Shown piece after piece: positions 54,528 through 63,143 of a stretch of 64,000 bases of DNA (its first letter is position 1; each line of letters begins with the position of its first letter). The DNA is from Bacteroidota bacterium (GTDB lineage: Bacteria > Bacteroidota > Bacteroidia > Cytophagales > Cyclobacteriaceae), in the NCBI GenBank assembly GCA_024280115.1, contig JAJRQT010000082.1, positions 1-64,000 on the forward strand, in the 5' to 3' direction. Made by a program: the position numbers and the translations under genes. Below the pieces are notes generated by a model. The model did not search any database, was not told the DNA's origin, and saw only the letters and a program-made list of their open reading frames with translations.

Positions 54528-54902
54528 ATGTTTTTAAGATTTAACCTGTTTACTTTTTTATGGGCTCTGATCATTTTTCTATTAATTCTAATGCCCGGGC
54601 AGCAAATGCCTTTGTTGGGAGATTTATTCAGTTTTGATAAACTGGCTCATTTAGGGGTTTTTGGCGTCTTAAGTTTTTTAATGATCATTGGCTTCACAAA
54701 ACAAACTACATTCCCAAAAATAACAAGCAATCCTGTTAAGTACAGCCTGATTATTTCACTGGGCTATGCGGGTATATTGGAAATGGGGCAAGCACTAGTC
54801 CCCGGCAGATATGCTAATTTTTATGATATGGCGTTTAATATATCAGGGGTACTCCTTGGATATTTGCTTTATTTATTAATTTATAAATTTTCTTTTAATT
54901 GA
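54528..54902 (+). CDS. VanZ-family membrane protein
   Basis: A small (124-residue) protein of four membrane helices (FNLFTFLWALIIFLLILMPG, LAHLGVFGVLSFLMIIGF, YSLIISLGYAGILEMGQ, NISGVLLGYLLYLLIYKF) with the FSFDKLAHLGVFG and E-xQxxVPGRYANFYDMAFN landmarks of VanZ-like proteins. Function is not known. It follows gcvH closely and precedes tonB, an order seen often in this phylum. A TTG at 54516 is an alternative start. Confidence 0.85.
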   Translation: MFLRFNLFTFLWALIIFLLILMPGQQMPLLGDLFSFDKLAHLGVFGVLSFLMIIGFTKQTTFPKITSNPVKYSLIISLGYAGILEMGQALVPGRYANFYDMAFNISGVLLGYLLYLLIYKFSFN

Positions 54903-54930
54903 GGACAATTAAAAATAATTTGTATTTTTG
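54899..54930 (+). promoter_or_regulatory. candidate promoter of the first tonB gene
   Basis: TTG (54899-54901), 21 bases, TATTTTTG (54923-54930). It lies 54 bases from the tonB ATG, with spacing slightly longer than consensus. Confidence 0.45.
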
Positions 54931-54984
54931 TATTTAGGGCAATTAAATATCCCGTAAAAATTGATAACTATAACTATCAGATAA

Positions 54985-55662
54985 ATGGTTGAAATTAAAA
55001 AAAATCCTAAAGCAGACCTGTCCAGAACTACTGGTCTTTTTCTGAATATTGGTCTTGTAGTAAGTTTATTACTCATTATTTCTGCGTTTGAGTACAAGTT
55101 TTACGATGATGGCAGCCAGGTAGATCTAAATGCTCAAGCTGAAGATTTTGAAGATTTGATGGACATCCCACAAACTCAGCAACCTCCTCCTCCTCCACCG
55201 AAAAAAGTGCAGCCAGAGATTATTGAAGTTCCGGATGAGGAAGAAATTGAAGAGGAAATCGAAATTGATCTTGATGTAGAGATGACCGAGGAAACCGTAA
55301 TTGAAGAAGTGGTTTTTGAGGAAGCTCCGGAAGAAGAAGCTGTTGATGAAATTTTTACGATTGTTGAGGATCAACCTACACCAAATGGAGGAATGTCAGC
55401 ATTTTATCAGTACGTTCAGAAAAAGCTTAAGTACCCTGCCCAGGCAAGAAGAATGGGTATTGAAGGTAAAGTATTCGTTCAGTTTGTCGTTGATAAAGAT
55501 GGAACACTTACAGAAGTGAAAGCAGTAAAAGGTATTGGAGCAGGTTGTGATGAAGAAGCCGTGAGAGTTATCTCAGGTGCACCAAAATGGAAGCCCGGAA
55601 AGCAGAGGGGACGATCCGTAAAGGTGAGAATGATATTACCTATCACTTTCAAGTTGGGATAA
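54985..55662 (+). CDS. tonB: energy transducer TonB
   Basis: The 225-residue protein has one N-terminal membrane helix (TTGLFLNIGLVVSLLLIISAF), a periplasmic proline stretch (QQPPPPPPKK) and an acidic spacer (DEEEIEEEIEIDLDVEM). The C-terminal TonB domain reads GGMSAFYQYVQKKLKYPAQA, then GIEGKVFVQFVVDKDGTL, KGIGAGCDEEAVRVI and KQRGRSVKVRMILPITFKLG. It passes inner-membrane proton force to outer-membrane receptors such as the one at 59141-61324. A paralog follows at 56018. It ends in a hairpin terminator at 55688-55719. Confidence 0.9.
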   Translation: MVEIKKNPKADLSRTTGLFLNIGLVVSLLLIISAFEYKFYDDGSQVDLNAQAEDFEDLMDIPQTQQPPPPPPKKVQPEIIEVPDEEEIEEEIEIDLDVEMTEETVIEEVVFEEAPEEEAVDEIFTIVEDQPTPNGGMSAFYQYVQKKLKYPAQARRMGIEGKVFVQFVVDKDGTLTEVKAVKGIGAGCDEEAVRVISGAPKWKPGKQRGRSVKVRMILPITFKLG

Positions 55663-55687
55663 TAAGAAAAATATAACACATTTGCTG

Positions 55688-55719
55688 AACCCCGATTCTT
55701 AGTTGAATTGGGGTTTTTT
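55688..55719 (+). terminator. intrinsic terminator after the first tonB
   Basis: An 11-bp stem with one G-T pair (55688-55698 with 55705-55715) and a 6-base loop, followed by a T run. It separates the two tonB genes. Confidence 0.8.
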
Positions 55720-56017
55720 ATTGCATACCAGAATCAATCGCTTCGATAGACAGGGTAATCAGATATAACCCAATATTCTCCTGATACTTCCACAAGATCG
55801 TAAACTTTTTAATATCAAGCCATTATAGCTCATCAACACTCCTGAAACTGATACTTCAACACAACTTACAATTCATTAATCTCGTAAATTATAGTATAAC
55901 GTACATATAATAATTCTACCCGAGATGTACATATTGGTTTAAAATATTAGCAACAGAACCAATTATAGTTGACAGACCATTTAATATAATTATTGTTCAA
56001 CTTTAAATCTCGGTACA
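55720..56017. other. intergenic region between the two tonB genes
   Basis: About 300 bases of AT-rich DNA after the terminator. It should hold the promoter of the second tonB, but I see no clear TTTG/TAnnTTTG pair. No open frame or RNA is visible. Confidence 0.4.
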
Positions 56018-56845
56018 ATGAAAACTATAGATAGAAAAAATCTTCAAAAGGAAGGTGCTTCGAATAAAGATGTCAACAGGTTGTTAGTTGAAGACCCAAA
56101 AGGACATCATCTACTTGGCAGAAGTACCTTAAGTAAAAACTCAAAGTATATTTCAGATCTAATTCTGTTAAAAAGGGCTAATGATAATAAAAATAAATCG
56201 ACATCACTTCTGATTTCCAGCATAAGTTTATGCCTGAGCATGTTATTCGTAATTGGTATGTTTGAATGGAAAACCAAAGAAAATGGCTCTACAGTAAATT
56301 TGGAATTGAAGGCCCAAAACTTTGATGATCTCCTTGATATTCCCCAAACAGAGCAAATTACTAAACCACCGGTCAAAGCCCAGGTCCCGGTTATCGTTGA
56401 GGTAGATGACGAAGAAATAATCGAAGAAATTGAAATAAATCTCGATATAGAAATGACAGAGGATACCAGAATAGAACAGGTGATAGTCAGCCAGGCAATT
56501 GATATACTCCCGGAGGAAAAAGTTGATGAAATATTTACAATTGTCGAAGAGCAGCCTACTCCGGTGGGAGGCATGAGATCATTTTATGAATTTGTGTCGA
56601 ATAAATTAAAATACCCTCCTCAAGCCAGGAGAATGGGAATTGAAGGGCGTGTTTTCGTGGAGTTTGTTGTCGAAAAAGATGGCTCCTTAACCGATATAAA
56701 AGTAGTCAAAGGTATTGGTGCAGGTTGCGATGAAGAGGCCGTTAAAGTAATATCCGAAGCGCCAAATTGGGTACCCGGAAAACAACGAGGGAGAGCTGTG
56801 AGGGTGAGGATGATAATGCCCATTATGTTTAAATTGATGGCATAA
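56018..56845 (+). CDS. energy transducer TonB, paralog with N-terminal extension
   Basis: The 275-residue paralog aligns with the first TonB from the membrane helix on (SLLISSISLCLSMLFVIGMF, an acidic spacer EEIIEEIEINLDIEM, then GGMRSFYEFVSNKLKYPPQA and KGIGAGCDEEAVKVI). It differs in having about 65 residues ahead of the helix that are charged and presumably cytoplasmic (MKTIDRKNLQKEGASNKDVN ...), and in a shorter proline linker (KPPVKAQVPV). The extension may provide contact with a different partner. The pair arose by local duplication, as the C-terminal blocks are near-identical. Confidence 0.88.
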   Translation: MKTIDRKNLQKEGASNKDVNRLLVEDPKGHHLLGRSTLSKNSKYISDLILLKRANDNKNKSTSLLISSISLCLSMLFVIGMFEWKTKENGSTVNLELKAQNFDDLLDIPQTEQITKPPVKAQVPVIVEVDDEEIIEEIEINLDIEMTEDTRIEQVIVSQAIDILPEEKVDEIFTIVEEQPTPVGGMRSFYEFVSNKLKYPPQARRMGIEGRVFVEFVVEKDGSLTDIKVVKGIGAGCDEEAVKVISEAPNWVPGKQRGRAVRVRMIMPIMFKLMA

Positions 56846-56865
56846 TAGCAAATACCATGATAAAC

Positions 56866-57783
56866 TCAGCGAATTAAATATCCAAATCTCTTATTAAATC
56901 CACTGATGCCCTGCAGTCCACCGGTGTGGATAACAAGCACTTTTTCACCCGGTTTGAAAAATTCGGTTTTTATTAGGTCATAGATACCAAATAACATCTT
57001 CCCGGTATAAATTGGATCCAATTGAATATCGTTTAATTCTTTGAACCTGTTAATGAAATTTATAAGCTGCATATTATATTTTGCATATCCTCCGAAATGA
57101 TAGTCTGTTACCAAATCCCAATTCGAATATGACTTTGAATTGTAATCAAATATCAGCTTCGCTATATCCTTTTTAAGGAATCCTCCATTTTTTAAGGCCG
57201 GAAATCCCCATTTTTTTTTAAGCCCTTCCAATCCCGCGATCATTCCCGCTATAGTGCCACCGGTTCCACAAGCACAGCAAACATGGTCAAATGGCTGGGT
57301 GACACTATCTAAAATTTCTGTACAACCTTTTACAGCCAATGCATTGGATCCTCCTTCCGGGATAAGGTAAAAATCTCCGAACTTTTCTTTTAGATTGTTT
57401 ATAAATATAGGATTATGCTTATTCCGGTAATCTGTCCTGGAAATGTACAGAAAATCCATTCCAAACGAACTGGCATCATCCAGAGTTGGATTTAATGGCA
57501 ATGTTTCTTCTCCCCTGATAATACCAATAGTTTTAAAATTGTATTTAAAACCGGCATATGCCACTGCATGGATATGATTTGAATAGGCTCCCCCGAAGGT
57601 CAATATTGTGTCAAATCCTTTTTTTCGTGCATGAATTAAATTGTATTTCAACTTTCTAAATTTATTCCCCGAAATATATGGATCTGTCAGATCTTCCCTT
57701 TTTATATATAAATCCACACCATATTTTTCTATAGCATCATCATGTATCTGAACAATCGGAGTAGAAATGGTTTCGCTAAACAT
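56866..57783 (-). CDS. PLP-dependent ACC deaminase/D-cysteine desulfhydrase family enzyme
   Basis: The 305-residue fold-type II enzyme has KREDLTDPYISGNKFRKLKY with the PLP lysine at position 41, TFGGAYSNHIHAVAYAG, EGGSNALAVKG and ACGTGGTIAGMIAGL with the phosphate-binding Gly loop. Members convert D-cysteine to pyruvate, H2S and ammonia, or open 1-aminocyclopropane-1-carboxylate. The residues shown do not separate the two activities. D-cysteine detoxification is more common in Bacteroidota. It is convergent with tonB 2 and divergent from the pseudouridine synthase gene. Confidence 0.88.
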   Translation of the reverse strand: MFSETISTPIVQIHDDAIEKYGVDLYIKREDLTDPYISGNKFRKLKYNLIHARKKGFDTILTFGGAYSNHIHAVAYAGFKYNFKTIGIIRGEETLPLNPTLDDASSFGMDFLYISRTDYRNKHNPIFINNLKEKFGDFYLIPEGGSNALAVKGCTEILDSVTQPFDHVCCACGTGGTIAGMIAGLEGLKKKWGFPALKNGGFLKKDIAKLIFDYNSKSYSNWDLVTDYHFGGYAKYNMQLINFINRFKELNDIQLDPIYTGKMLFGIYDLIKTEFFKPGEKVLVIHTGGLQGISGFNKRFGYLIR

Positions 57784-57848
57784 ATTCCCAATATAATTAA
57801 AAGCTTCAGAATACTATTTCCCTAATTTTCTATAATTTTACCAGCCAC

Positions 57849-58877
57849 ATGGATGAGGAAGAAAAGTTTGACCAGGAAAATGATGAGTTGTTCGAACATC
57901 ACAGAATCGTTGTGGATCCCGGACAACAAACGCTGCGAATTGATAAATTTTTGTTCGACAGGTTGCCGAATGCTTCAAGAAGTAAAATTCAGGGAGCCAT
58001 CAAATTGGGATTTGTATTGGTTAATGATGAGAAGATTAGGCCCAATTATAAAATACGGCCTCACGATGAAATCATCATTTCACTACCGGAACCGCCAAGA
58101 GACAATGAAGTAATTCCTGAAGACATTCCATTAAATATTGTTTTTGAAGACAAGCACCTGTTAATTGTAAATAAACCTGCAGGAATGGTCGTGCACCCAG
58201 CTTTTCAAAACTGGTCGGGAACCCTGGTCAATGCACTTGCCTTCCATTTTACCAAATTGCCAGAAATGCCGAACAATGAAGGCAGACCCGGATTGGTTCA
58301 CAGAATTGATAAAGACACATCTGGCTTACTGGTCATTGCCAAGACCGAAATTGCCATGAGCGGACTGGCCAAACAGTTTTTTGATCATTCCATTGAACGG
58401 ACATACTGGGCATTGATATGGGGAGAGCCAACGATGCAAAAGGGCACCATCGATGTACATATTGGAAGGAGTCCGAAAGACCGTAAAATCACCATTCCAT
58501 TCCCTGAAGGTGACCATGGGAGGCATGCCATTACACATTATGAAGTAATTAAAAATCTTAGGTATATCTCGCTTGTAAAATGCAATCTTGAAACTGGTAG
58601 AACCCATCAGATCAGGGTTCATATGAAGTATCTCGGTCATCCTCTTTTTGGAGATACCACCTATGGAGGAGACAGAGTTTTAAAAGGAACTCAGTTTTCC
58701 AAGTATAAATCCTTCGTCGATAATTGCTTTAAGATCATGCCCAGACAAGCATTACATGCAAAATCCCTGGGATTCACTCACCCGGTAACTAAGAAATCCA
58801 TGCACTTTGAATCTGAGCTGCCTCAGGATTTTTTAGATGTTTTGAGCAAATGGGAAAGCTATGTCCAGTTCACTTAA
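57849..58877 (+). CDS. RluA/RluD-family 23S rRNA pseudouridine synthase
   Basis: A 342-residue enzyme: an N-terminal S4 RNA-binding domain (LRIDKFLFDRLPNASRSKIQ, LVNDEKIRPNYKIRPHDEI) and a catalytic domain with the nucleophile Asp154 in LVHRIDKDTSGLLVIAK, then NKPAGMVVHP, GRTHQIRVHMKYLGHPLFGD and HAKSLGFTHPVTKK. It makes pseudouridine, most likely in helix 69 of 23S rRNA if it is RluD. The exact site cannot be read from sequence. Confidence 0.92.
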   Translation: MDEEEKFDQENDELFEHHRIVVDPGQQTLRIDKFLFDRLPNASRSKIQGAIKLGFVLVNDEKIRPNYKIRPHDEIIISLPEPPRDNEVIPEDIPLNIVFEDKHLLIVNKPAGMVVHPAFQNWSGTLVNALAFHFTKLPEMPNNEGRPGLVHRIDKDTSGLLVIAKTEIAMSGLAKQFFDHSIERTYWALIWGEPTMQKGTIDVHIGRSPKDRKITIPFPEGDHGRHAITHYEVIKNLRYISLVKCNLETGRTHQIRVHMKYLGHPLFGDTTYGGDRVLKGTQFSKYKSFVDNCFKIMPRQALHAKSLGFTHPVTKKSMHFESELPQDFLDVLSKWESYVQFT

Positions 58878-59140
58878 TGGCTGAATAAAGATTGGCTCTA
58901 CCTCCATTTTTAATGGGAAAAATACTTTCGTTAATTTATAAAACCTGCTTGTAATGCGACAATGATACAATGCAAGAATGCTTGAATAATTGCTATGCGT
59001 AAACTATTGACGCCTGGTAAATTACAACTGCGTTTTATTTCATTCTCCCATTCGTGAATTAGTTGAATAATCCAGTATTTTCACTTTCCACTATGTTAGT
59101 AGTAGAACCTAAAGATTATATAAATGACCCGATCAAATGA

Positions 59141-61324
59141 TTAAAATCTCAGTTTCAAACCAGCTAAAAAGTTGATTCCTGCCTGTGGATAGTAATAGGT
59201 TTCTCTGAATTCCTCACCATATAAATAGCCGAATGCATAACCATTAGACTCATATTCAATATTAAATACATTATTAATCATCAGGTTCAGGCCTATTTCT
59301 TTAATAAACCTCGTCTGTATCGTGTAGCTGATGATAATATCATTTACAAAATATGGATCGAGTTTTCTGCTTTTATCAGACGTATTGTCAAGATATTGTT
59401 TGCCAACATATTTAGAAAATAAAACAAAATCCAACCCTGTTAAAGGCGTGAAAGTAAACTGAGATGAACCAATAATGTCCGGGGAATATGCAATATTTGT
59501 ATCATAATAGGTATTGGTAGCCACACCACCCTCTAAATAATCATTCAGATTTTCCACATATTTTTTTATTTTACTCTGACTATAGGTAAAATTTCCGGAC
59601 CAGCTAAATTTATCACTAAATTCAAATCCTCCAGTCAGTTCTATTCCGGCCCGGAAGCTATCGTCCGCATTGGTTCTGATGCTGCCTCCAACATCGTTAA
59701 GCGCCCCTGTTAATACAAGTTGATTTTTATAATTCATGAGGTAGAAGTTGGCTCCGAAATTATAGTTGTCACCGTTTTTATTATATCCTATCTCAAGATC
59801 TCCTAAAGTTTCATGTTTTGGCAATGTTGGGGAATCAATAAAATCATTTCTGCCAGGCTCTCTATTGCCTACGGCATAGGAGGCATAAATTGATGACCCT
59901 CCATCGATTGAATAAGACAGACCGATCTTAGGATTAAAAAAAGTATAGTCATTTCCGGTATCCACAGGTCTTCGGTCGCTGTCAATGCCCTTTACATGAT
60001 AATTGACCAACCTGATCTGCAAATCTCCATAGAGATTAAGTTTTGGTGAAAGGTTATAATTGACCTTCAGATAAGTATTGAAGTCCTTCTTTTTACCGGT
60101 ATTATCATAATACCGGTGCCTGATTTCCCCTGTAGATGCATATTGCGCCCAAATAATCTCACCAAAATGATCTCCGTTATAATAATTATATCCACCGCCG
60201 AGTACAACGCTCAATCTGTCTCGATCATAATTCAATCCATAGATAAAGCCATAAAAGTCATTGTCGAGCCACCGGCGTCTGATCAAATCAGTATTGGTAA
60301 TGACTTCTCCACCAATCTCAATATTAGGGAGGCCATAATCGATAAATGCCTCATCTTGTTTGTATTGCTCAAAGAAACCTTTGCCTTTGGTATAGTGCAA
60401 AGCTGTGCTAAATGTCCAATTGTGATTAATCACCTGGCTGATGTGCAACTGATAATGGTTTTGTTGATAATCATCGACCTCATTGTCATAAAATTTTTCA
60501 TTACCATCTTTGTCAAAATACAATCCTGCAGAATTGTAGGTGCGATCCTCTTTCATTTTACTTTCTTCAACCCCATTCCATGATTGGTAAGTCACTTCAT
60601 TACCTCCAAACATCAAAGCTTTGATGATGGTGTTTTTGCCAATATAGTTTCCCGACAGGTAGTAAGAGTTAAGGTCCGCCGTTGCCCGGTCAACATATCC
60701 ATCAGACACAATTTTAGACAGCTTCCCCTCAAACGACCATTTGCCATCCAGCATTCCAGAGTTTAAAATCAGGTTGTGCTTCCTGGTATTAAACGAACCG
60801 AAAGAATTATTTAATTCAGCAAATGCATCCTGGGAATGCACATTGGTTTCCAGGTTTACCGAAGCCCCAAAGGCCCCGGCGCCGTTGGTGGAAGTTCCTA
60901 CGCCTCTTTGGATTTGGATAGAATTTACTGATGATGAAAAATCAGGTAAATCAACCCAAAACGTACCTTGGGATTCCGAATCATTATATGGAATTCCGTT
61001 AATTGTGACGTTTATCCGGGTAGCATCACTTCCCCTGATTCTCATGCCAGTATAACCAATGCCAGTTCCGGCATCAGAGGTATAAACCAATGAAGGGGAT
61101 GCGCTCAACATATAAGGCAAGTCCTGTCCAAGGTTTCGAATGCCAATCTCTTCTTTACTTATATTTTGATAGGTAACAGGTGTATTTTCTCCAGCCCTTG
61201 TTCCGGAAATCACAATTTCTTCCAATTCCTTCACCCATATACTGTCTTCATCTGCGGTTTGGGCAATGCCATTTGAAGCGATGAAAAGCAATGCAAACAA
61301 TAGTGTCGATTTATTTACCATCAA
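59141..61324 (-). CDS. TonB-dependent receptor, probably for thiamin
   Basis: A 727-residue outer-membrane receptor. It has a signal sequence (STLLFALLFIASNGIAQT), a plug domain with ELEEIVISGTRAGENTPVTY as TonB-box-like start, then GIRNLGQDLPYMLSASPSLV and RIRGSDATRINVTINGIPYNDSESQG, and a 22-strand barrel ending in INFLAGLKLRF (terminal Phe). It is preceded by two tandem TPP riboswitches on the same strand. By established regulon logic in Bacteroidota this makes thiamin or a thiamin precursor the likely cargo. No PnuT-type inner-membrane transporter gene is adjacent in the window. Confidence 0.88.
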   Translation of the reverse strand: MMVNKSTLLFALLFIASNGIAQTADEDSIWVKELEEIVISGTRAGENTPVTYQNISKEEIGIRNLGQDLPYMLSASPSLVYTSDAGTGIGYTGMRIRGSDATRINVTINGIPYNDSESQGTFWVDLPDFSSSVNSIQIQRGVGTSTNGAGAFGASVNLETNVHSQDAFAELNNSFGSFNTRKHNLILNSGMLDGKWSFEGKLSKIVSDGYVDRATADLNSYYLSGNYIGKNTIIKALMFGGNEVTYQSWNGVEESKMKEDRTYNSAGLYFDKDGNEKFYDNEVDDYQQNHYQLHISQVINHNWTFSTALHYTKGKGFFEQYKQDEAFIDYGLPNIEIGGEVITNTDLIRRRWLDNDFYGFIYGLNYDRDRLSVVLGGGYNYYNGDHFGEIIWAQYASTGEIRHRYYDNTGKKKDFNTYLKVNYNLSPKLNLYGDLQIRLVNYHVKGIDSDRRPVDTGNDYTFFNPKIGLSYSIDGGSSIYASYAVGNREPGRNDFIDSPTLPKHETLGDLEIGYNKNGDNYNFGANFYLMNYKNQLVLTGALNDVGGSIRTNADDSFRAGIELTGGFEFSDKFSWSGNFTYSQSKIKKYVENLNDYLEGGVATNTYYDTNIAYSPDIIGSSQFTFTPLTGLDFVLFSKYVGKQYLDNTSDKSRKLDPYFVNDIIISYTIQTRFIKEIGLNLMINNVFNIEYESNGYAFGYLYGEEFRETYYYPQAGINFLAGLKLRF

Positions 61325-61378
61325 TAATATTTCTTAAGGTTTAGCAAACACAGGCATGGGGTTAGCCTGCTATTTTTT

Positions 61379-61455
61379 TGCCTTTCCCTTCGCCGGCATT
61401 ACCCGGTTCAGGTAGTATGGGTATAATCTCAGCCCGATCTATTATGGCACCCCTT
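61379..61455 (-). promoter_or_regulatory. TPP riboswitch aptamer 2 (gene-proximal)
   Basis: On the minus strand the block begins GGGGTGCC, then GGGCTGAGATTATACCC, then CTACCTGAACCGGGTAAT and GCCGGCGAAGGGAAAGGC. These contain the invariant CUGAGA, ACCUGA and GCGnAGGGA elements of the THI-box aptamer. A GGGG-pair and P1 arms are present. It follows aptamer 1 by 37 bases and lies 54 bases upstream of the receptor ATG. Confidence 0.9.
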
Positions 61456-61492
61456 TTAATAATATTTGGAGACTCTGAAGGTTTGCGATTAT

Positions 61493-61562
61493 GCTCTCCC
61501 TGCGCCCGCATTACCGGTATCAGGTTCAAAGGGTATAATCTCAGCCTGTACAGGCACCCCAT
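61493..61562 (-). promoter_or_regulatory. TPP riboswitch aptamer 1 (promoter-proximal)
   Basis: On the minus strand: GGGGTGCCTGTACAGG, CTGAGATTATACCC, TTTGAACCTGATACCGG, TAATGCGGGCGCAGGGAGAG. All invariant TPP-aptamer parts (CUGAGA, ACCUGAU, GCGnAGGGA) are present. A -7-like TACTTTTG lies just upstream (61567-61574), so transcription probably starts at the aptamer's first bases. Confidence 0.9.
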
Positions 61563-61566
61563 GTAC

Positions 61567-61574
61567 CAAAAGTA
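61567..61574 (-). promoter_or_regulatory. -7 box of the riboswitch-receptor transcript
   Basis: TACTTTTG on the minus strand matches TAnnTTTG and lies about 5 bases before the first riboswitch. No clear TTTG is seen at -33. Confidence 0.5.
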
Positions 61575-61684
61575 GTTAATAATTTATTGGGAATAAAGAG
61601 AATTTTGAAGTTAGGACAAAATGAAACGAAGTAGCAGTAGGTAGTAGCAGTAAGCAGGGTAACAATACAAAGTGAGAAATACTG

Positions 61685-62233
61685 CTACTGCCACCTGTCA
61701 CAGCTACTTTTCTTGTTAATCGCAAGGCAAGCATTTTCAAATCTTTTCTCACCACTACCACTGATGATTTGATAATCAGCTCCTTTTGCTTGTAGCTCCG
61801 TCTCAAACCAGTCAAAGAAAAACTGTCGGTTTTCGGGATGTTCTCTCTGTTTGTCGTATTTCCAGGGAAGATCAATATCCATTAGTAAATAGAGATCGTA
61901 AAGTCTGCTATTATATTCCGATAATATATAAGGATCTACACTGCTATATTTAAATTCCGACCAGATTTTAATGACTGTTAATTCCGTATCGCAAAAAAGG
62001 TATTTATCTGCTTTTAAAGCCATTTCCTCTTCCCGGGAAATTTGCCCTTTCGCAATCTCTGTCAGATCATGTCGGTTGTATGGGCGATTGAGCTGATCAA
62101 TATATTTTCTGGCAAATTCCGGTACCCACACAGTTTTATAGTGCTCAGCCAGCTTCCTGGCAAAAGTACTTTTACCTGTAGATTCCGGGCCGGTAATGGC
62201 AATCCGATAGATTTTTTCTTTTAAAGAGTTCAA
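61685..62233 (-). CDS. NadR-like P-loop kinase
   Basis: The 182-residue protein has a Walker A loop (IAITGPESTGKSTFARKLAEHY), VPEFARKYIDQL, REEEMALKADKYLFCDTELT and a lid-like region, the pattern of the C-terminal kinase half of NadR (ribosylnicotinamide kinase). In several Bacteroidota a NadR-like kinase is linked to vitamin salvage loci, including thiamin; here it lies upstream of the thiamin receptor on the same strand but with the riboswitches in between, so it is a separate transcription unit. Substrate is not settled. Its C-terminus runs into a small set of AGTAGCAGT repeats. Confidence 0.8.
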   Translation of the reverse strand: MNSLKEKIYRIAITGPESTGKSTFARKLAEHYKTVWVPEFARKYIDQLNRPYNRHDLTEIAKGQISREEEMALKADKYLFCDTELTVIKIWSEFKYSSVDPYILSEYNSRLYDLYLLMDIDLPWKYDKQREHPENRQFFFDWFETELQAKGADYQIISGSGEKRFENACLAINKKSSCDRWQ

Positions 62234-62282
62234 TTGAAAGCTTAATTGGAATTAAAGCCATAGATATTTTTGAGATTTAAAA

Positions 62283-62813
62283 ATGCAATATTTTAATCAG
62301 GAAAAGAGAAAATTTCTGAAACAAATAACATTTTATCCATTGGTTTCACCTGTATTTCCTGTAAAAACAATCCAAACCCCGTTAAAACCAAATATCTTCT
62401 AATTTGTCGTGGATGATCTGGGTTGGACAGATTTGGGCTATATGGGAATTACCTACAATTCTACACCAAATATTGACAAAATCGCCGAAGAAGCCATCAT
62501 GTTTACAAATGCCGATTCCAATGCGCCTAATTGCCCCAACCCGCGCTTATCTGTTATCGGGTCAATATTCGCCGAGGTATGGAGCTTAAACGGCAGAAAG
62601 TCTTGTGTACGGTACAACAGCTCAACCTTGAAGATGACTATTTCAGAATCAATGGATCTGTCAACGCAATGCCCCGACGCTACCGAAGAAATGTTCTCAG
62701 ATCTCAGAGTCTGGAGAGCTGCCACAAATGCACCTGTTCCAAAGGATCTAAATCCTAACTTTGATCAAGTGCTATATGATACCCTGTTGGCTGAAATAAT
62801 AGCTGAAATTTGA
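62283..62813 (+). pseudogene. sulfatase pseudogene with stop, frameshift and large internal deletion
   Basis: Read from ATG 62283 the frame gives a signal-like start (MQYFNQEKRKFLKQITF) and KPNIF, then TAA at 62400, then FVVDDLGWTDLGYMG and TPNIDKIAEEAIMFTNADSNAPNC, which are the N-terminal metal-site motifs of a formylglycine sulfatase. The next motif, APTRAYLLSGQYSPRYG (with Ala or Pro context and Ser/Cys region shifted), lies in another frame. The text then jumps to RVWRAATNAPVPKDLNPNFD, which resembles a sulfatase C-terminus. An intact enzyme has 450-550 residues, so about two thirds of the middle is missing. Ser/Cys of the active-site CxPxR is not intact in any single frame. It cannot make an enzyme. 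Confidence 0.75.
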
Positions 62814-63143
62814 TGATTTAAAGCATTTTCTCTTACATTATGGATATTATAATTTTGATAATACAGAGGAATAAACTTTAATATTTTTGAAGAAATAAGA
62901 GTATTATATAAAAAATCATAATACACGCTTTACAAATTGTCTTCTTTGTCAAATAAATGATTTATACATCATTCTTTCCTTACCTGTAATGATGTTTCAG
63001 GAGTATCCATTTATCGAACATTTTCAATTTTTTAACGTACCTTTGCTTAACGTGTGCAAAGATATTTGCATATGAACCGCAATTTTATTGAATATTACAG
63101 CAGTTAATTGCTGAATTTATTGCGAATATTTAAATGAATTTAG
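62814..63143. other. intergenic region before the DUF4956 gene
   Basis: Very AT-rich. A small palindrome CTTTGC/GCAAAG (63041-63046 and 63056-63061) lies just upstream of GATATTTG (63061-63068), a one-mismatch -7 box that may serve the DUF4956 gene. Nothing else is recognisable. Confidence 0.35.

Noticed and set aside
61362..61575. Two short open frames on both strands over the receptor leader
   Set aside because: They lie over the two TPP aptamers, whose conserved bases explain the sequence. The protein texts resemble nothing known.
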